Below are positions 1-8,640 of a DNA stretch of 64,000 nt, piece after piece. Position numbers and translations under genes: made by a program. Position 1 is the stretch's first letter. Each line of letters begins with the position of its first letter. The DNA comes from Albidovulum sp. (GTDB taxonomy: Bacteria; Pseudomonadota; Alphaproteobacteria; Rhodobacterales; Rhodobacteraceae), in the NCBI GenBank assembly GCA_030837825.1, contig JAUQYB010000064.1, positions 1-64,000 on the forward strand. Direction: 5' to 3'. The notes under the pieces are model-generated. The model was not told where the DNA came from and searched no databases. It worked only from the letters and a program-made list of their open reading frames with translations.

Positions 1-1
1 C

Positions 2-1069
2 AGCGCCGAACAGGCCGAGGCGCGGTTCATCGAGGCGGGGCCGGACGAGTTCATCTATGCCCGCTACGGCAACCCGACGGTGCGGATGTTCGAGGACCGG
101 ATGGCGGCGATCGAGGGCACCGAGGACGCCTTCGCCACCGCAAGCGGCATGGCCGCCGTCAACGGTGCGCTGACCTCGCTGGTGAAGGCGGGCGACCATG
201 TCGTGGCCTCGCGCGCGCTCTTCGGCTCCTGCCTTTACGTGCTCGACCTTCTCGCCCGCTTCGGGGTCGAGGTGAGCTTCGTCGACGGCACTGATCTCGA
301 CCAGTGGCGCGCCGCGGTGCGCGAGGGGACCAGGGCGGTGTTCCTCGAGGCGGTGTCGAACCCGACGCTCGAGGTCATCGACCTGGCCGCGGTGGCCGGG
401 ATCGCCCATGCCAGGGGCGCCACCGTCATCGTCGACAACGTCTTCGTGACGCCCACCTTCTCGAAGGCGGTGGCGCTCGGTGCCGATGTCGTGGTCTATT
501 CGGCGACCAAGCACATCGACGGATCGGGCCGCTGCCTCGGTGGCGTGGTCTGCGGCACGCGGGCCTACATCCGCAAGGTGCTGGAGCCCTACCTCAAGCA
601 CACCGGCGGGGCGCTGAGCCCGTTCAACGCCTGGGTGATGCTGAAGGGGATGGAGACGATGGACCTGCGGGTGCGCCAGCAGGCCGCCACGGCGCAGGCG
701 CTGGCCGAGACGCTGAGCGGCCACCCCAAGCTCGCCCGGGTGATCTATCCGGGGCTGAAGGACCATCCGCAGCACCGGATCGCGATGGAGCAGATGGGCG
801 CGGGCGGCACGGTGGTGTCGCTCGACCTCGCCGGCGGGCAGGCGGCGGCCTTCCGCTTCCTCAACGCGCTGGAAATCGTCAGCATTTCCAACAACCTGGG
901 CGACGCGAAGTCGATCATCACCCATCCGGCGACGACGACCCATCAGCGCCTGCCGGCCGAGCAGAAGGCGGCGCTCGGGATCACGCCTGGCCTCGTGCGG
1001 CTCTCGCTCGGGATCGAGGATACCGGCGACCTGATCGCCGATGTGACGCGGGCGCTGGAGGCGGCGTGA
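2..1069 (+). CDS. metZ: O-succinylhomoserine sulfhydrylase, 5'-truncated by window edge
   Basis: Cys/Met-metabolism PLP enzyme of the trans-sulfuration family. It would combine O-succinylhomoserine with sulfide to give homocysteine on the direct route to methionine. The frame is open from base 2, so the N-terminus lies outside the window; about 355 codons are present. Visible family marks are the substrate-loop motif YARYGNPT (near bases 55–80), the PLP-lysine motif SATKH (near 500), and the C-terminal SLGIEDTGDLIADV signature before the stop. The sequence cannot exclude cystathionine gamma-synthase or methionine gamma-lyase activity; MetZ is the usual assignment for this form in Rhodobacterales. 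No neighbour supports an operon; the next gene begins about 100 bp downstream with its own promoter-like sequence. Confidence 0.88.
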   Translation, partial: SAEQAEARFIEAGPDEFIYARYGNPTVRMFEDRMAAIEGTEDAFATASGMAAVNGALTSLVKAGDHVVASRALFGSCLYVLDLLARFGVEVSFVDGTDLDQWRAAVREGTRAVFLEAVSNPTLEVIDLAAVAGIAHARGATVIVDNVFVTPTFSKAVALGADVVVYSATKHIDGSGRCLGGVVCGTRAYIRKVLEPYLKHTGGALSPFNAWVMLKGMETMDLRVRQQAATAQALAETLSGHPKLARVIYPGLKDHPQHRIAMEQMGAGGTVVSLDLAGGQAAAFRFLNALEIVSISNNLGDAKSIITHPATTTHQRLPAEQKAALGITPGLVRLSLGIEDTGDLIADVTRALEAA

Positions 1070-1111
1070 CGTGTCGCGCGTCGCATCCGCGTCGCAATTG
1101 ATCGCGTAGGG

Positions 1112-1142
1112 TTGGACAGGGGCCCCGGTCACACCACATAAT
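1112..1142 (+). promoter_or_regulatory. putative promoter of folE2
   Basis: TTGGAC (1112–1117) and CATAAT (1137–1142) are separated by 19 bp, or 18 bp if the -10 is read as ACATAA. The -10 covers the in-frame ATG at 1141, which argues that this ATG is not the start of folE2. I saw no clear Zur-type operator, although folE2 is zinc-regulated in some bacteria. Confidence 0.4.
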
Positions 1143-1173
1143 GGCGGTGCTGTCTGGACCCGCGGAGGGTGCG

Positions 1174-2271
1174 ATGAACTTCATCAGGAAGATCGGCGAG
1201 ATGCCGGATGCCGAAGACGCCGCCGAGGCGCTTTCGATCCTGCGCGAATGGGCGGCCGGGGCCGATCCGGTCGAGGTGGCGCGGCTCGATCCCGCCATCG
1301 CCCGGCTCCTGCCCGGGGCGCCGCTTTCCAACTACCCAGACCTGTCGCGCAACTACCCCGACGACTTCCGCCCCGATGCGGCCTACCGCGCCTCGATGCC
1401 CGATCTGCAGAACGGGCCGTCGAGCCTGATCGTCGGCGCCAAGACCCCGATCCAGCATGTCGGCATCTCGAACTTCCGCCTGCCGATCCTGTTTCACACC
1501 CGCGACGGCGGCGACGTGACGCTCGAGACCTCGGTCACCGGCACGGTGAGCCTGATCGGCGAGAAGAAGGGCATCAACATGAGCCGCATCATGCGCTCGT
1601 TCTATGCCCATGCCGAGCGGCGGTTCTCCTTCGCGGTGCTGTCGGCGGTGCTGGAGGACTACAAGAAGGACCACGACAGCGTCGATGCAAGGCTGATGAT
1701 GCGGTTCTCGTTCCCCGCCAAGGTCATGTCGCTGCGCTCGGGCCTTGCCGGCTGGCAGTACTACGACATCGCGCTGGAACTGATGGAGCGGGCGGGGCGG
1801 CAGAAGCGGATCACCCATCTCGACTACGTCTATTCCTCCACCTGCCCCTGTTCGCTGGAGCTTTCCGAACACGCGCGAGCCACCCGCGGCCAGTTGGCCA
1901 CGCCGCATTCGCAGCGGTCGGTTGCCCGCATCTCGGTGGTCGAGGAAGGGCCGAAGCGCATCTGGTTCGAGGATCTGATCGACCTCGCGCGCGAGGCGGT
2001 GCCGACCGAGACGCAGGTGATGGTCAAGCGCGAGGACGAACAGGCCTTCGCCGAGCTGAACGCGGCCAACCCGATCTTCGTCGAGGATGCGGCGAGGAGC
2101 TTCGCCGAGCGGCTTCTGGCCGAGCCGCGCGTCGGCGACTTCCGGGTGGTGGCGAGCCACCAGGAAAGCCTGCACAGCCACGACGCGGTGTCGATCCTGA
2201 CCGAGGGGCCGACCTTCGTCGCCGAGAGCATCGACCCGAGGCTCTTCTCCAACCTGCACCGCCCCGGCTGA
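1174..2271 (+). CDS. folE2: GTP cyclohydrolase FolE2
   Basis: Type IB GTP cyclohydrolase (FolE2/MptA family). It converts GTP to 7,8-dihydroneopterin triphosphate, the first step of folate synthesis, using various divalent metals instead of zinc. The product is 365 aa, a normal length for the proteobacterial form. The STCPCSLELSEHA motif near residue 220 carries the family's metal-binding and catalytic Cys, and the C-terminal SHQESLHSHDA stretch is also conserved. I chose ATG 1174 because GGAGGG at 1164–1169 is correctly placed; an in-frame ATG at 1141 falls inside the likely -10 box. The gene stands alone between metZ and the trkH pair. No folE1 is visible in the window, so whether this is the only cyclohydrolase cannot be judged. 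Confidence 0.92.
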   Translation: MNFIRKIGEMPDAEDAAEALSILREWAAGADPVEVARLDPAIARLLPGAPLSNYPDLSRNYPDDFRPDAAYRASMPDLQNGPSSLIVGAKTPIQHVGISNFRLPILFHTRDGGDVTLETSVTGTVSLIGEKKGINMSRIMRSFYAHAERRFSFAVLSAVLEDYKKDHDSVDARLMMRFSFPAKVMSLRSGLAGWQYYDIALELMERAGRQKRITHLDYVYSSTCPCSLELSEHARATRGQLATPHSQRSVARISVVEEGPKRIWFEDLIDLAREAVPTETQVMVKREDEQAFAELNAANPIFVEDAARSFAERLLAEPRVGDFRVVASHQESLHSHDAVSILTEGPTFVAESIDPRLFSNLHRPG

Positions 2272-2288
2272 TCCACGCCGGCGGGGTA

Positions 2289-2318
2289 TTGACAGAGCTG
2301 CGGCGCGGGGCCAAGCCT
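2289..2318 (+). promoter_or_regulatory. putative promoter of first trkH, likely leaderless transcript
   Basis: TTGACA (2289–2294), an 18-bp spacer and AAGCCT (2313–2318). The predicted transcription start falls at or within 2 nt of the ATG at 2327, and no Shine–Dalgarno sequence precedes that ATG. The second trkH has the same arrangement (3802–3831). Confidence 0.4.
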
Positions 2319-2326
2319 CCGCGATC

Positions 2327-3775
2327 ATGGTGGATTTGCGCCCCGTCGGATATGTCATCGGCCTCATCATCGCCGTGCTCGGGGTGACGATGGCCGTGCC
2401 GTTTCTCGTCGGTGTCGCCCTGGGCGACGGCAACGCACCGGATTTCGCGGTCTCGGCGCTGGGCACGACGGTGATCGGCGGGCTCACCGCGCTCGCCTGC
2501 CAGAACCGCAGCGGCCATAGCCTGTCGCTGCGGCAGGCGTTTCTCCTGACGCTCGGGATCTGGTTCCTGGTGCCCCTGTTCGGGGCGCTGCCGTTCATGA
2601 TCGGCGAGCCGGGGGCACGGTTCATCGACGCCTATTTCGAGGCGGTGTCCGGGATCACCACCACCGGCTCGTCGGTCTTCGTCGGCGTCGACGCGCTGCC
2701 GCCTGGGGTGACGCTCTGGCGCGGCATGCTCAACTGGCTGGGCGGGCTCGGCATCGCCTTCATCGCCATGATCTTCCTGCCGGTGATGCGGGTGGGGGGC
2801 ATGCAGTTCTTCCGCACCGAAGGATTCGATACCCTGGGCAAGGTGCTGCCGCGCGCGACCGACATCGCGCGCGACCTCTTCGTCGTCTATGCGGCGCTGA
2901 CCCTGGCCTGCATGACGGTCTATGCGGGTCTCGGCATGGCGCCGCTCGATTCCGTGGCGCATGCCTTCGCGACGATCGCCACGGGCGGCTTTTCGCCGCA
3001 TGCGGCGTCGTTCACCGGGTATTCGGCGCCGATCCTCTACGCCGCGTCGCTGTTCATGCTTCTGGGCAGCTTCCCCTATATCCGCTACGTCCAGCTTCTG
3101 CGCGGCAGCGCCGCGCCCCTGTGGCGCGATGCCCAGGTCCGCGGCTACCTCGGCTGGGTCGCGGCCGGGGTTGGCGCGGTCGCGCTGTGGCGGGCGGCGA
3201 CCAGCCCGCAGGCGCTGGAGCCGGCGTTCCGCGAGGCGCTCTTCAACCTCGTCTCGATCATGTCCTCCACCGGCTTCGCCGAGGGCGACTTCCCGGTCTG
3301 GGGCTCGTTCCCGATGGTCGTGGCGCTGTGGCTCGGCATCATCGGGGCCTGTTCGGGCTCGAGCGCGGCGGGGCTTTCGGTGTTCCGCGTGCAGATCATG
3401 TTCAGCGCGCTCGCCGCCCAGATCCGGCGCATCCACGCGCCCGACCGCATCGCGCCGGTGCGCTACGCCGGCCGTGCCGTGGACGCCGACACGATGGATG
3501 CGATCGTGCTCTACCTCGGTGCCTATATCGTCACCTTCGGGCTCATCGCGCTTCTGATCGGCGAGACCGGGGTGGATTTCGAATCCGCCCTGTTCGCCTC
3601 CTGGACCTCGATCGGCAACATCGGCTACAGCTACGGACCGATGGTCGTCGAGACCGGCACCTTCATCGACTTCCCCGACATGGCCAAGGCGCTGATGATC
3701 CTCGCCATGATCATGGGGCGGCTGTCGCTTCTGTCGGTGCTGGTGATCTTCCTGCCGCGGGTCTGGCGCGACTGA
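2327..3775 (+). CDS. trkH: TrkH family potassium uptake protein (first of two tandem copies)
   Basis: Inner-membrane subunit of a Trk-type K+ uptake system; 482 aa, the usual length, with about ten hydrophobic segments in the four M1-P-M2 repeats. P-loop glycines are visible in GITTTGSSVF, ATGGFSPHAASF, SSTGFAEGDF and IGNIGYSYGP. The intramembrane gating loop of repeat 3, normally GCAGSTGGGIK, reads GACSGSSAAGLS here: the lysine and two glycines are gone. The next gene is a paralogue beginning with the same DLRPVGYVIGL string, so this is a tandem duplication. No trkA is in the window. ATG 2327 matches the start of the paralogue and follows a TTGACA box closely, without a Shine–Dalgarno sequence. 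K+ transport is a family assignment; selectivity and gating of this divergent copy are uncertain. Confidence 0.88.
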   Translation: MVDLRPVGYVIGLIIAVLGVTMAVPFLVGVALGDGNAPDFAVSALGTTVIGGLTALACQNRSGHSLSLRQAFLLTLGIWFLVPLFGALPFMIGEPGARFIDAYFEAVSGITTTGSSVFVGVDALPPGVTLWRGMLNWLGGLGIAFIAMIFLPVMRVGGMQFFRTEGFDTLGKVLPRATDIARDLFVVYAALTLACMTVYAGLGMAPLDSVAHAFATIATGGFSPHAASFTGYSAPILYAASLFMLLGSFPYIRYVQLLRGSAAPLWRDAQVRGYLGWVAAGVGAVALWRAATSPQALEPAFREALFNLVSIMSSTGFAEGDFPVWGSFPMVVALWLGIIGACSGSSAAGLSVFRVQIMFSALAAQIRRIHAPDRIAPVRYAGRAVDADTMDAIVLYLGAYIVTFGLIALLIGETGVDFESALFASWTSIGNIGYSYGPMVVETGTFIDFPDMAKALMILAMIMGRLSLLSVLVIFLPRVWRD

Positions 3776-3801
3776 CGGGGGCGCGGGCCCGGCGGCGGCG
3801 C

Positions 3802-3831
3802 TTGACAGGTGCGGCCGGCGCCGCCAAGGCT
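3802..3831 (+). promoter_or_regulatory. putative promoter of second trkH
   Basis: TTGACA (3802–3807), an 18-bp spacer and AAGGCT (3826–3831), with ATG at 3839, 8 nt past the -10. The arrangement matches the first trkH, suggesting that the promoter was duplicated with the gene and that both mRNAs are leaderless or nearly so. Confidence 0.4.
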
Positions 3832-3838
3832 CGGCCCC

Positions 3839-5287
3839 ATGCACGACCTGCGCCCCGTCGGATATGTGATCGGTCTTCTCTGTGCCGTCTTCGGGGCGAC
3901 GATGGCGGTGCCGCTCGCGGTGGATTTCGCTGCCGGCGACGACCACTGGCGCGCCTTCCTGCAAAGCGCCGTGCTCACCTCGGCCATCGGCGGGCTGGTC
4001 GCGCTGGCCTGCGCGAACAGCGTCGGCGACCGCATCAGCCTGCAGCAGACCTTCCTTCTGGCGACCGGCGTCTGGATGGCGCTGCCGCTGTTCGGGGCGC
4101 TGCCCTTCATGTTCGGGGCCACCGCGGCGCGCCCCGTGGATGCGGTCTTCGAATCGATGTCGGGGCTGACCACCACCGGCGCCACCGTCTTCACCGGCCT
4201 CGAACACCTGCCGCGCGGGCTCCTGCTCTGGCGGTCGATGCTGCAATGGTTCGGCGGCATCGGCATCATCGTCGTGGCGATGGTGTTCCTGCCGGAGCTG
4301 CGCGTCGGCGGCATGCAGATCTTCCGGTCGGAGGCGTTCGACACCGGTGGCAAGGTCCTGCCCCGCGCGGCGGAGATCGCGTCGCGGATCGGGGTGATCT
4401 ACCTCGCGCTGACGGTGGTCAACGCGCTGGCCTATGCGGCGGTGGGGATGACCGGGTTCGATGCGATCAACCATGCGCTGACCACCATGTCGACCGGCGG
4501 ATTCGCCACCTCGGACGCCTCTTTCGCGCCGTTCCGGGGGGCGCCGGAATACCTCGCCTCGGTGTTCATGGTGATCGCCAGCCTGCCGTTCGTCCGCTAT
4601 GTCCAGATCGTTGCCGGCTCGGCCCGGCCGCTGCTGCGCGACACCCAGGTGCGGGCGTTCCTGTGGACCATCGCCGCGCTCACGCTGATGCTCGCGCTCT
4701 ACCGCATCCTTGCCAACGGCGACCCTCTGGAGGACGCCTTCCGCGAGGCGCTGTTCAACGTCATCTCGGTGATCACCGGCACCGGCTTCGCCAGCGTCGA
4801 CTACCAGCTCTGGGGGTCGTTCCCGGTGGCGCTGTTCTTCTTCGTCGGGCTCATCGGCGGCTGCGCCGGGTCGACCACATGCTCGGTGAAGATCTTCCGC
4901 TACCAGCTCCTGATCGCCTCGATCCGGGTGCAGATCCGGCGCCTCCATTCGCCGCACGGCCAGTTCGCGCCGCGCTACGAGGGCAGGGTGGTGAGCGACG
5001 AGGTGATGTCCTCGGTGATGTCGTTCTTCGGCGCCTTCATCGTCAGCCTCGGGCTGATCTCGGTGGCGCTGTCGATGACCGGGCTCGACTTCGTGACCTC
5101 GATCTCGGGCGCGGCCACGGCGATTGCCAACGTCGGCCCGGGGCTTGGCGACACGATCGGCCCGGCGGGCAATTTCGCGCGGATCAACGACACCGCGAAA
5201 TGGATCCTCTCGGCCGCGATGCTCCTTGGCCGGCTGGAGCTTCTGATCGTGTTCGTCCTTTTCATGCCGCGGTTCTGGCGGGCGTGA
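3839..5287 (+). CDS. trkH: TrkH family potassium uptake protein (second tandem copy)
   Basis: Inner-membrane Trk K+ translocating subunit, 482 aa, the same length as the upstream paralogue. P-loop motifs are GLTTTGATVF, STGGFATSDASF, TGTGFASVDY and IANVGPGLGD. The repeat-3 gating loop GGCAGSTTCSVK keeps the lysine that the first copy lacks, so this copy is nearer the classical TrkH pattern. I chose ATG 3839 because it aligns with the paralogue's N-terminus (MHDLRPVGYVIGL against MVDLRPVGYVIGL) and lies directly downstream of the TTGACA element; an upstream in-frame start at 3809 would overlap that promoter. The gene converges with the pseudoprotease gene, with only 9 bp between the stop codons. 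Confidence 0.9.
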   Translation: MHDLRPVGYVIGLLCAVFGATMAVPLAVDFAAGDDHWRAFLQSAVLTSAIGGLVALACANSVGDRISLQQTFLLATGVWMALPLFGALPFMFGATAARPVDAVFESMSGLTTTGATVFTGLEHLPRGLLLWRSMLQWFGGIGIIVVAMVFLPELRVGGMQIFRSEAFDTGGKVLPRAAEIASRIGVIYLALTVVNALAYAAVGMTGFDAINHALTTMSTGGFATSDASFAPFRGAPEYLASVFMVIASLPFVRYVQIVAGSARPLLRDTQVRAFLWTIAALTLMLALYRILANGDPLEDAFREALFNVISVITGTGFASVDYQLWGSFPVALFFFVGLIGGCAGSTTCSVKIFRYQLLIASIRVQIRRLHSPHGQFAPRYEGRVVSDEVMSSVMSFFGAFIVSLGLISVALSMTGLDFVTSISGAATAIANVGPGLGDTIGPAGNFARINDTAKWILSAAMLLGRLELLIVFVLFMPRFWRA

Positions 5288-5296
5288 CCGGCCGGT

Positions 5297-7072
5297 TCAG
5301 CGCCAGCAGGAGACGATCACCGCCAGATCGCGGCCGAGACGGGTGAGGTCCTCGGGGGCAAGCTGGCCGCCCGGCGCGGCCTCGGCGGCGGTGGCGGGCA
5401 GGAGCCCCGCCGCGGCAAGGGCCGCCGCCAGCGTTCCGGCGTCGAGGGCGACGGCAGTGTCGTCCGGCAGAACGCGGGTGCCCCCGCCGTCGCGCGGCAG
5501 GAGCATCCCCACCACCTGGCCCGCGCCGTTCAGCACGGCAGCCCCGGCATCGCCGGGCCGCGTGGTCGCGGTCAGCCGGGCGCGGCCGCCCTCGCCGTCC
5601 AGGCCGCGGCTGTCGGCCAGCGTGCCGAAGGTGACGACGGCGGTGTCGAGCGTGTCTTCGTAGGGAAAGCCGGGGATGGCGATGTCGGCGCCGATGCGCG
5701 GGGGCGCGGCCGAGATCAGGGCATGGGCGCGCGGTGCGAGCGGCGCGCCGGGCTTCAGCACCGCAAGGCCGGAGGCTGCGTCGTCAAGCACGGCCGCGGC
5801 TTCGTGGCCGTCGCCCACGGTCACCCGGGCGCAGCCGCGCACCGCCTCGGCCGTGGTGGCGACGAGACCGTCCGCATCGAGCCAGAAGCCCGAGCGCGAC
5901 AGCGCCGGCCGGCGGACCTCGAGGCCCGAGACGAGGTCGGCCCGGTCGACGGCAAGCGGCTGGCCGAGGCCCTCATCGAGGGCGCGGTCGCCCAGCGGCC
6001 TGAATCCCGCCTTCATCGCCTCGACCACGCGCGCCGCGCGCGCCGCTTCGGCAGGCCGCCAGACCAGCGTGAACCCCTTGATCAGCCCGCCCGAGAGGCG
6101 GACGTCGCTGTAGCTTGCCAGATCGCCGTTCTGGCCGGCGATGGTGAAGCTGTCGCGCCCGAGCTGGCGTTCGCCCTCCACCGGCACGATCTCGAGCGTC
6201 TGCATCAGGTCGTAGAGCCCCGCCAGCGTCGTCTGGTCGCCGGCCTCGCTGATCAGGATCAGCCGGAAACCCGAGCCGTCCCTTTCGCGGAAGTGGACGA
6301 AGGGCGGCTCGTAGCGGTCGAACTCGACCAGTGCGGCGGGATAGGGCACCTCGATTCCCGCCTCGCTCTCGGTCAGGACCTGAAGGCCGATCGCGGCCTG
6401 TTCGGCGCGGAAATGGTCCAGCAGTCCGGCGCGCTGGGCCGAGGTCAGGACGCCGGTCGGCTCGTAGCCCATCGCCTCCTGCCAGGCGGCCATCGAGCGG
6501 CGGGAGCCGGCGCCGAAGGCGCCGTCGATGGCGCCCTGGTAGAACCCGTCCCATTGCAGCGCCGATTGCAGCTCGCGCCGTTCGTCGCCGGTCAGCAGAC
6601 CTTCGGCCGCCCGCGCCTCGGCCGGGGTCTCGTCGGGCAGGGCCGTCTGGGGCGAAGTCGTGGGCAGGGCCGGGTCCGGAGCCGCCGCCGCGGCGGAATC
6701 GGGAGCCGCGGTTTCCGGCACCGGCGCCGGGGCAGGGGCGGCGGCCGCGCCGCCCTGAGGCCAGAACCGCCCGGTGAAGCGGTCGCCGAAGGCGATGTAG
6801 CTGTCCGCCGGGATCAGCCGCTCGCCCTTCAGCACGCGCAACTGCCGGTCGGCCTCGGCGCGCGAATAGGGCCCGAGCACGATCGCATACCAGCCCGTCG
6901 ACATGGCAAAGCCCGCGACATTGGGGAAGACGCCGGCATAGGCGCGGGCGCGCTCCTCGCCCTCGCTCCGGGTCGGGCGGGCCTCGATCTGCACCCAGAC
7001 CTGCTCCTGCGCCGCCGCCACGAGCGGTACCAGCGAAAGCGCGAGACAAAGGAGGACGGCGGCAAATCGCAT
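5297..7072 (-). CDS. secreted SPOR-like/peptidoglycan-binding protein with catalytically dead trypsin-like domain
   Basis: A 591-aa exported protein. It has a signal peptide (residues 1–21, cleavage near AAAQ), a SPOR-like region (about 24–105), a Pro/Ala linker, a peptidoglycan-binding-1-type domain (about 161–217, LQSALQWDGFYQGAIDGAFG), a central region and a C-terminal trypsin-like fold (about 380–540). The protease domain has lost its triad: where H is expected (TNAHVV) it reads TTAEAV, where D is expected (NDLALL) it reads SGLAVL, and where S is expected (GNSGGP) it reads GDAGAA. It is therefore probably a pseudoprotease, acting as a periplasmic cell-wall binding or scaffold protein. The start is supported by GGAAGGG before ATG 7072. 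The gene is divergent from glyQ. Its role is inferred from domains only. Confidence 0.75.
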   Translation of the reverse strand: MRFAAVLLCLALSLVPLVAAAQEQVWVQIEARPTRSEGEERARAYAGVFPNVAGFAMSTGWYAIVLGPYSRAEADRQLRVLKGERLIPADSYIAFGDRFTGRFWPQGGAAAAPAPAPVPETAAPDSAAAAAPDPALPTTSPQTALPDETPAEARAAEGLLTGDERRELQSALQWDGFYQGAIDGAFGAGSRRSMAAWQEAMGYEPTGVLTSAQRAGLLDHFRAEQAAIGLQVLTESEAGIEVPYPAALVEFDRYEPPFVHFRERDGSGFRLILISEAGDQTTLAGLYDLMQTLEIVPVEGERQLGRDSFTIAGQNGDLASYSDVRLSGGLIKGFTLVWRPAEAARAARVVEAMKAGFRPLGDRALDEGLGQPLAVDRADLVSGLEVRRPALSRSGFWLDADGLVATTAEAVRGCARVTVGDGHEAAAVLDDAASGLAVLKPGAPLAPRAHALISAAPPRIGADIAIPGFPYEDTLDTAVVTFGTLADSRGLDGEGGRARLTATTRPGDAGAAVLNGAGQVVGMLLPRDGGGTRVLPDDTAVALDAGTLAAALAAAGLLPATAAEAAPGGQLAPEDLTRLGRDLAVIVSCWR

Positions 7073-7170
7073 CTGTGAAAACCCTTCCGACGTTTCTTGT
7101 TGGCGCGAATCCGTTGCCGAACCTAGAGAGGACCGCCGGCGGCGTCACGTCACAATCACACCCGCGCCGA

Positions 7171-7199
7171 TTGACCACCCCCCGGCTGTTGCCTATTGA
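7171..7199 (+). promoter_or_regulatory. putative promoter of the glyQ operon
   Basis: TTGACC (7171–7176), a 17-bp spacer and TATTGA (7194–7199) lie 33 bp upstream of the chosen glyQ ATG, in the 159-bp divergent gap shared with the pseudoprotease gene. Confidence 0.5.
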
Positions 7200-7231
7200 G
7201 AACGCGCTTTTCCCCGCGCCCGAGGCAGACG

Positions 7232-8170
7232 ATGACCCCGACCCGCCCGCGTTCGTTCCAGGAGATCATCCTGCGCCTCCAGGCCTACTGGGGGGCCAGG
7301 GGCTGCGCGATCCTTCAGCCCTACGACATGGAGGTGGGGGCGGGCACCTTCCACCCGGCGACGACGCTCAGGGCACTCGGCCCGCGCCCCTGGGCGGCGG
7401 CCTATGTCCAGCCCTCGCGCCGCCCGACCGACGGGCGCTATGGCGAGAACCCCAACCGGCTCCAGCACTACTACCAGTATCAGGTGCTGATCAAACCCTC
7501 GCCGCCCGACCTGCAGGCGCTTTACCTCGGCTCGCTCGCCGCCATCGGCATCGATGCGGCCCTTCACGACATCCGCTTCGTCGAGGACGACTGGGAAAGC
7601 CCGACGCTCGGCGCCTGGGGGCTTGGCTGGGAAGTCTGGTGCGACGGGATGGAGGTAAGCCAGTTCACCTATTTCCAGCAGGTCGGCGGGCACGACTGCG
7701 CGCCGGTCTCGGGCGAGCTGACGTACGGGCTGGAACGGCTGGCGATGTATGTCCTCGGCGTCGATCACGTCATGGAGATGCCCTTCAACGATCCCGACGC
7801 GGCCATCCCGTTGCGCTACGGCGACGTCTTCCGCCAGACCGAGCGGGAATATTCGCGCTGGAACTTCGACCAGGCCGATACGGCGATGCTGCTGGAGCAT
7901 TTCGAGGACGCCGAGGCGGAATGCGAGCGCATCCTTGCCGCCCCCGTCGAGGACAGGGCGGGCCGGGCGATCGTCATGGCGCATCCGGCCTACGACCAGT
8001 GCATCAAGGCGAGCCATCTCTTCAACCTTCTCGACGCCCGCGGGGTGATCTCGGTCACCGAGCGGCAGGCCTATATCGGCCGGGTGCGGGCACTGGCGAA
8101 GAGATGCGCCGACGCCTTCGTCACCACAGAGGCGGGCGGCGGTGGCCAGGCCGAAAGGGTTGGCGCGTGA
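7232..8170 (+). CDS. glyQ: glycine--tRNA ligase alpha subunit
   Basis: Catalytic alpha subunit of the bacterial alpha2beta2 glycyl-tRNA synthetase, which activates glycine with ATP for charging tRNA-Gly. It is 312 aa, the normal length. Class II signatures are visible: [19 protein letters not shown] near the N-terminus, [31 protein letters not shown] and [11 protein letters not shown] took ATG 7232 ([14 protein letters not shown]) rather than the upstream in-frame start at 7196 because GAGG precedes it, it matches the family N-terminus, and 7196 falls in the putative -10. The stop overlaps the GTG start of the next gene (GTGA), so the two are probably translationally coupled, in one operon with glyS. 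Confidence 0.95.
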   Translation: MTPTRPRSFQEIILRLQAYWGARGCAILQPYDMEVGAGTFHPATTLRALGPRPWAAAYVQPSRRPTDGRYGENPNRLQHYYQYQVLIKPSPPDLQALYLGSLAAIGIDAALHDIRFVEDDWESPTLGAWGLGWEVWCDGMEVSQFTYFQQVGGHDCAPVSGELTYGLERLAMYVLGVDHVMEMPFNDPDAAIPLRYGDVFRQTEREYSRWNFDQADTAMLLEHFEDAEAECERILAAPVEDRAGRAIVMAHPAYDQCIKASHLFNLLDARGVISVTERQAYIGRVRALAKRCADAFVTTEAGGGGQAERVGA

Positions 8171-8640
8171 ATGGCAAGCTTGTCGCGGGGGTCATCGTGC
8201 TGACCGCCCTTCTCGCCGGCGTGGCGATCTACTACCAGCAGGAATACGCCTACTACCGCCCGGTGGAACCCGCCTCGGCCGCGGCGGTGATCCGGCTGAC
8301 CGATCTCGGGGGCGAGGTGGAGCCGATGCTGGCCGAAGGGTTCGAGGGGATCGACGCGGACTCCTCGCCGCTGCGGTTCCGCGGATGTTTCCGCACGCCG
8401 ATGTCGCTCGCGCTGCTGAGCGAGACCTATGCGACCTACGAACACCCGACGCCGCTGATCGGGCCAAAGTGGTTTTCCTGCTTCGATGCCAATGCGTTGG
8501 GTGCCGACCTTGAGGCCGGTTCGGCGCTCGCCTTCCTGTCCGAGAAGAACATCCACCCCGGTGTGGACCGTGTCGTGGCGGTCTATCCCGACGGCCGCGC
8601 CTATGCCTGGCAGCAACTGAACGAAACCGCGGAGAAGTAG
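8167..8640 (+). CDS. single-pass membrane protein between glyQ and glyS (DUF6446-like)
   Basis: A 157-aa protein starting at GTG 8167, which overlaps the glyQ stop (GTGA). Its last codon is followed directly by the glyS ATG at 8641, so it belongs to the glyQ–glyS operon. An N-terminal membrane anchor (about residues 4–24) is followed by a soluble, presumably periplasmic, domain containing [11 protein letters not shown] and [10 protein letters not shown] with two cysteines. From memory, a family of this size and position (DUF6446) recurs between glyQ and glyS in Rhodobacterales; I cannot check this here. No function is known. A link to tRNA charging is not implied by the sequence; the position may only reflect operon history. 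Confidence 0.75.
   Translation: MNGKLVAGVIVLTALLAGVAIYYQQEYAYYRPVEPASAAAVIRLTDLGGEVEPMLAEGFEGIDADSSPLRFRGCFRTPMSLALLSETYATYEHPTPLIGPKWFSCFDANALGADLEAGSALAFLSEKNIHPGVDRVVAVYPDGRAYAWQQLNETAEK

Noticed and set aside
1141..1173. Upstream ATG as start of folE2
   Set aside because: It lies in the probable -10 box and lacks a ribosome site; ATG 1174 has GGAGGG.
2024..4957. Very long open frame antisense to folE2 and trkH (977 codons)
   Set aside because: It overlaps three clear genes on the other strand, is full of Arg/Asp/His/Gln-rich low-complexity sequence, and is the usual by-product of high-GC codon bias. The same holds for other long antisense frames, such as those opposite pepN, the RTX gene, glyS and potA.
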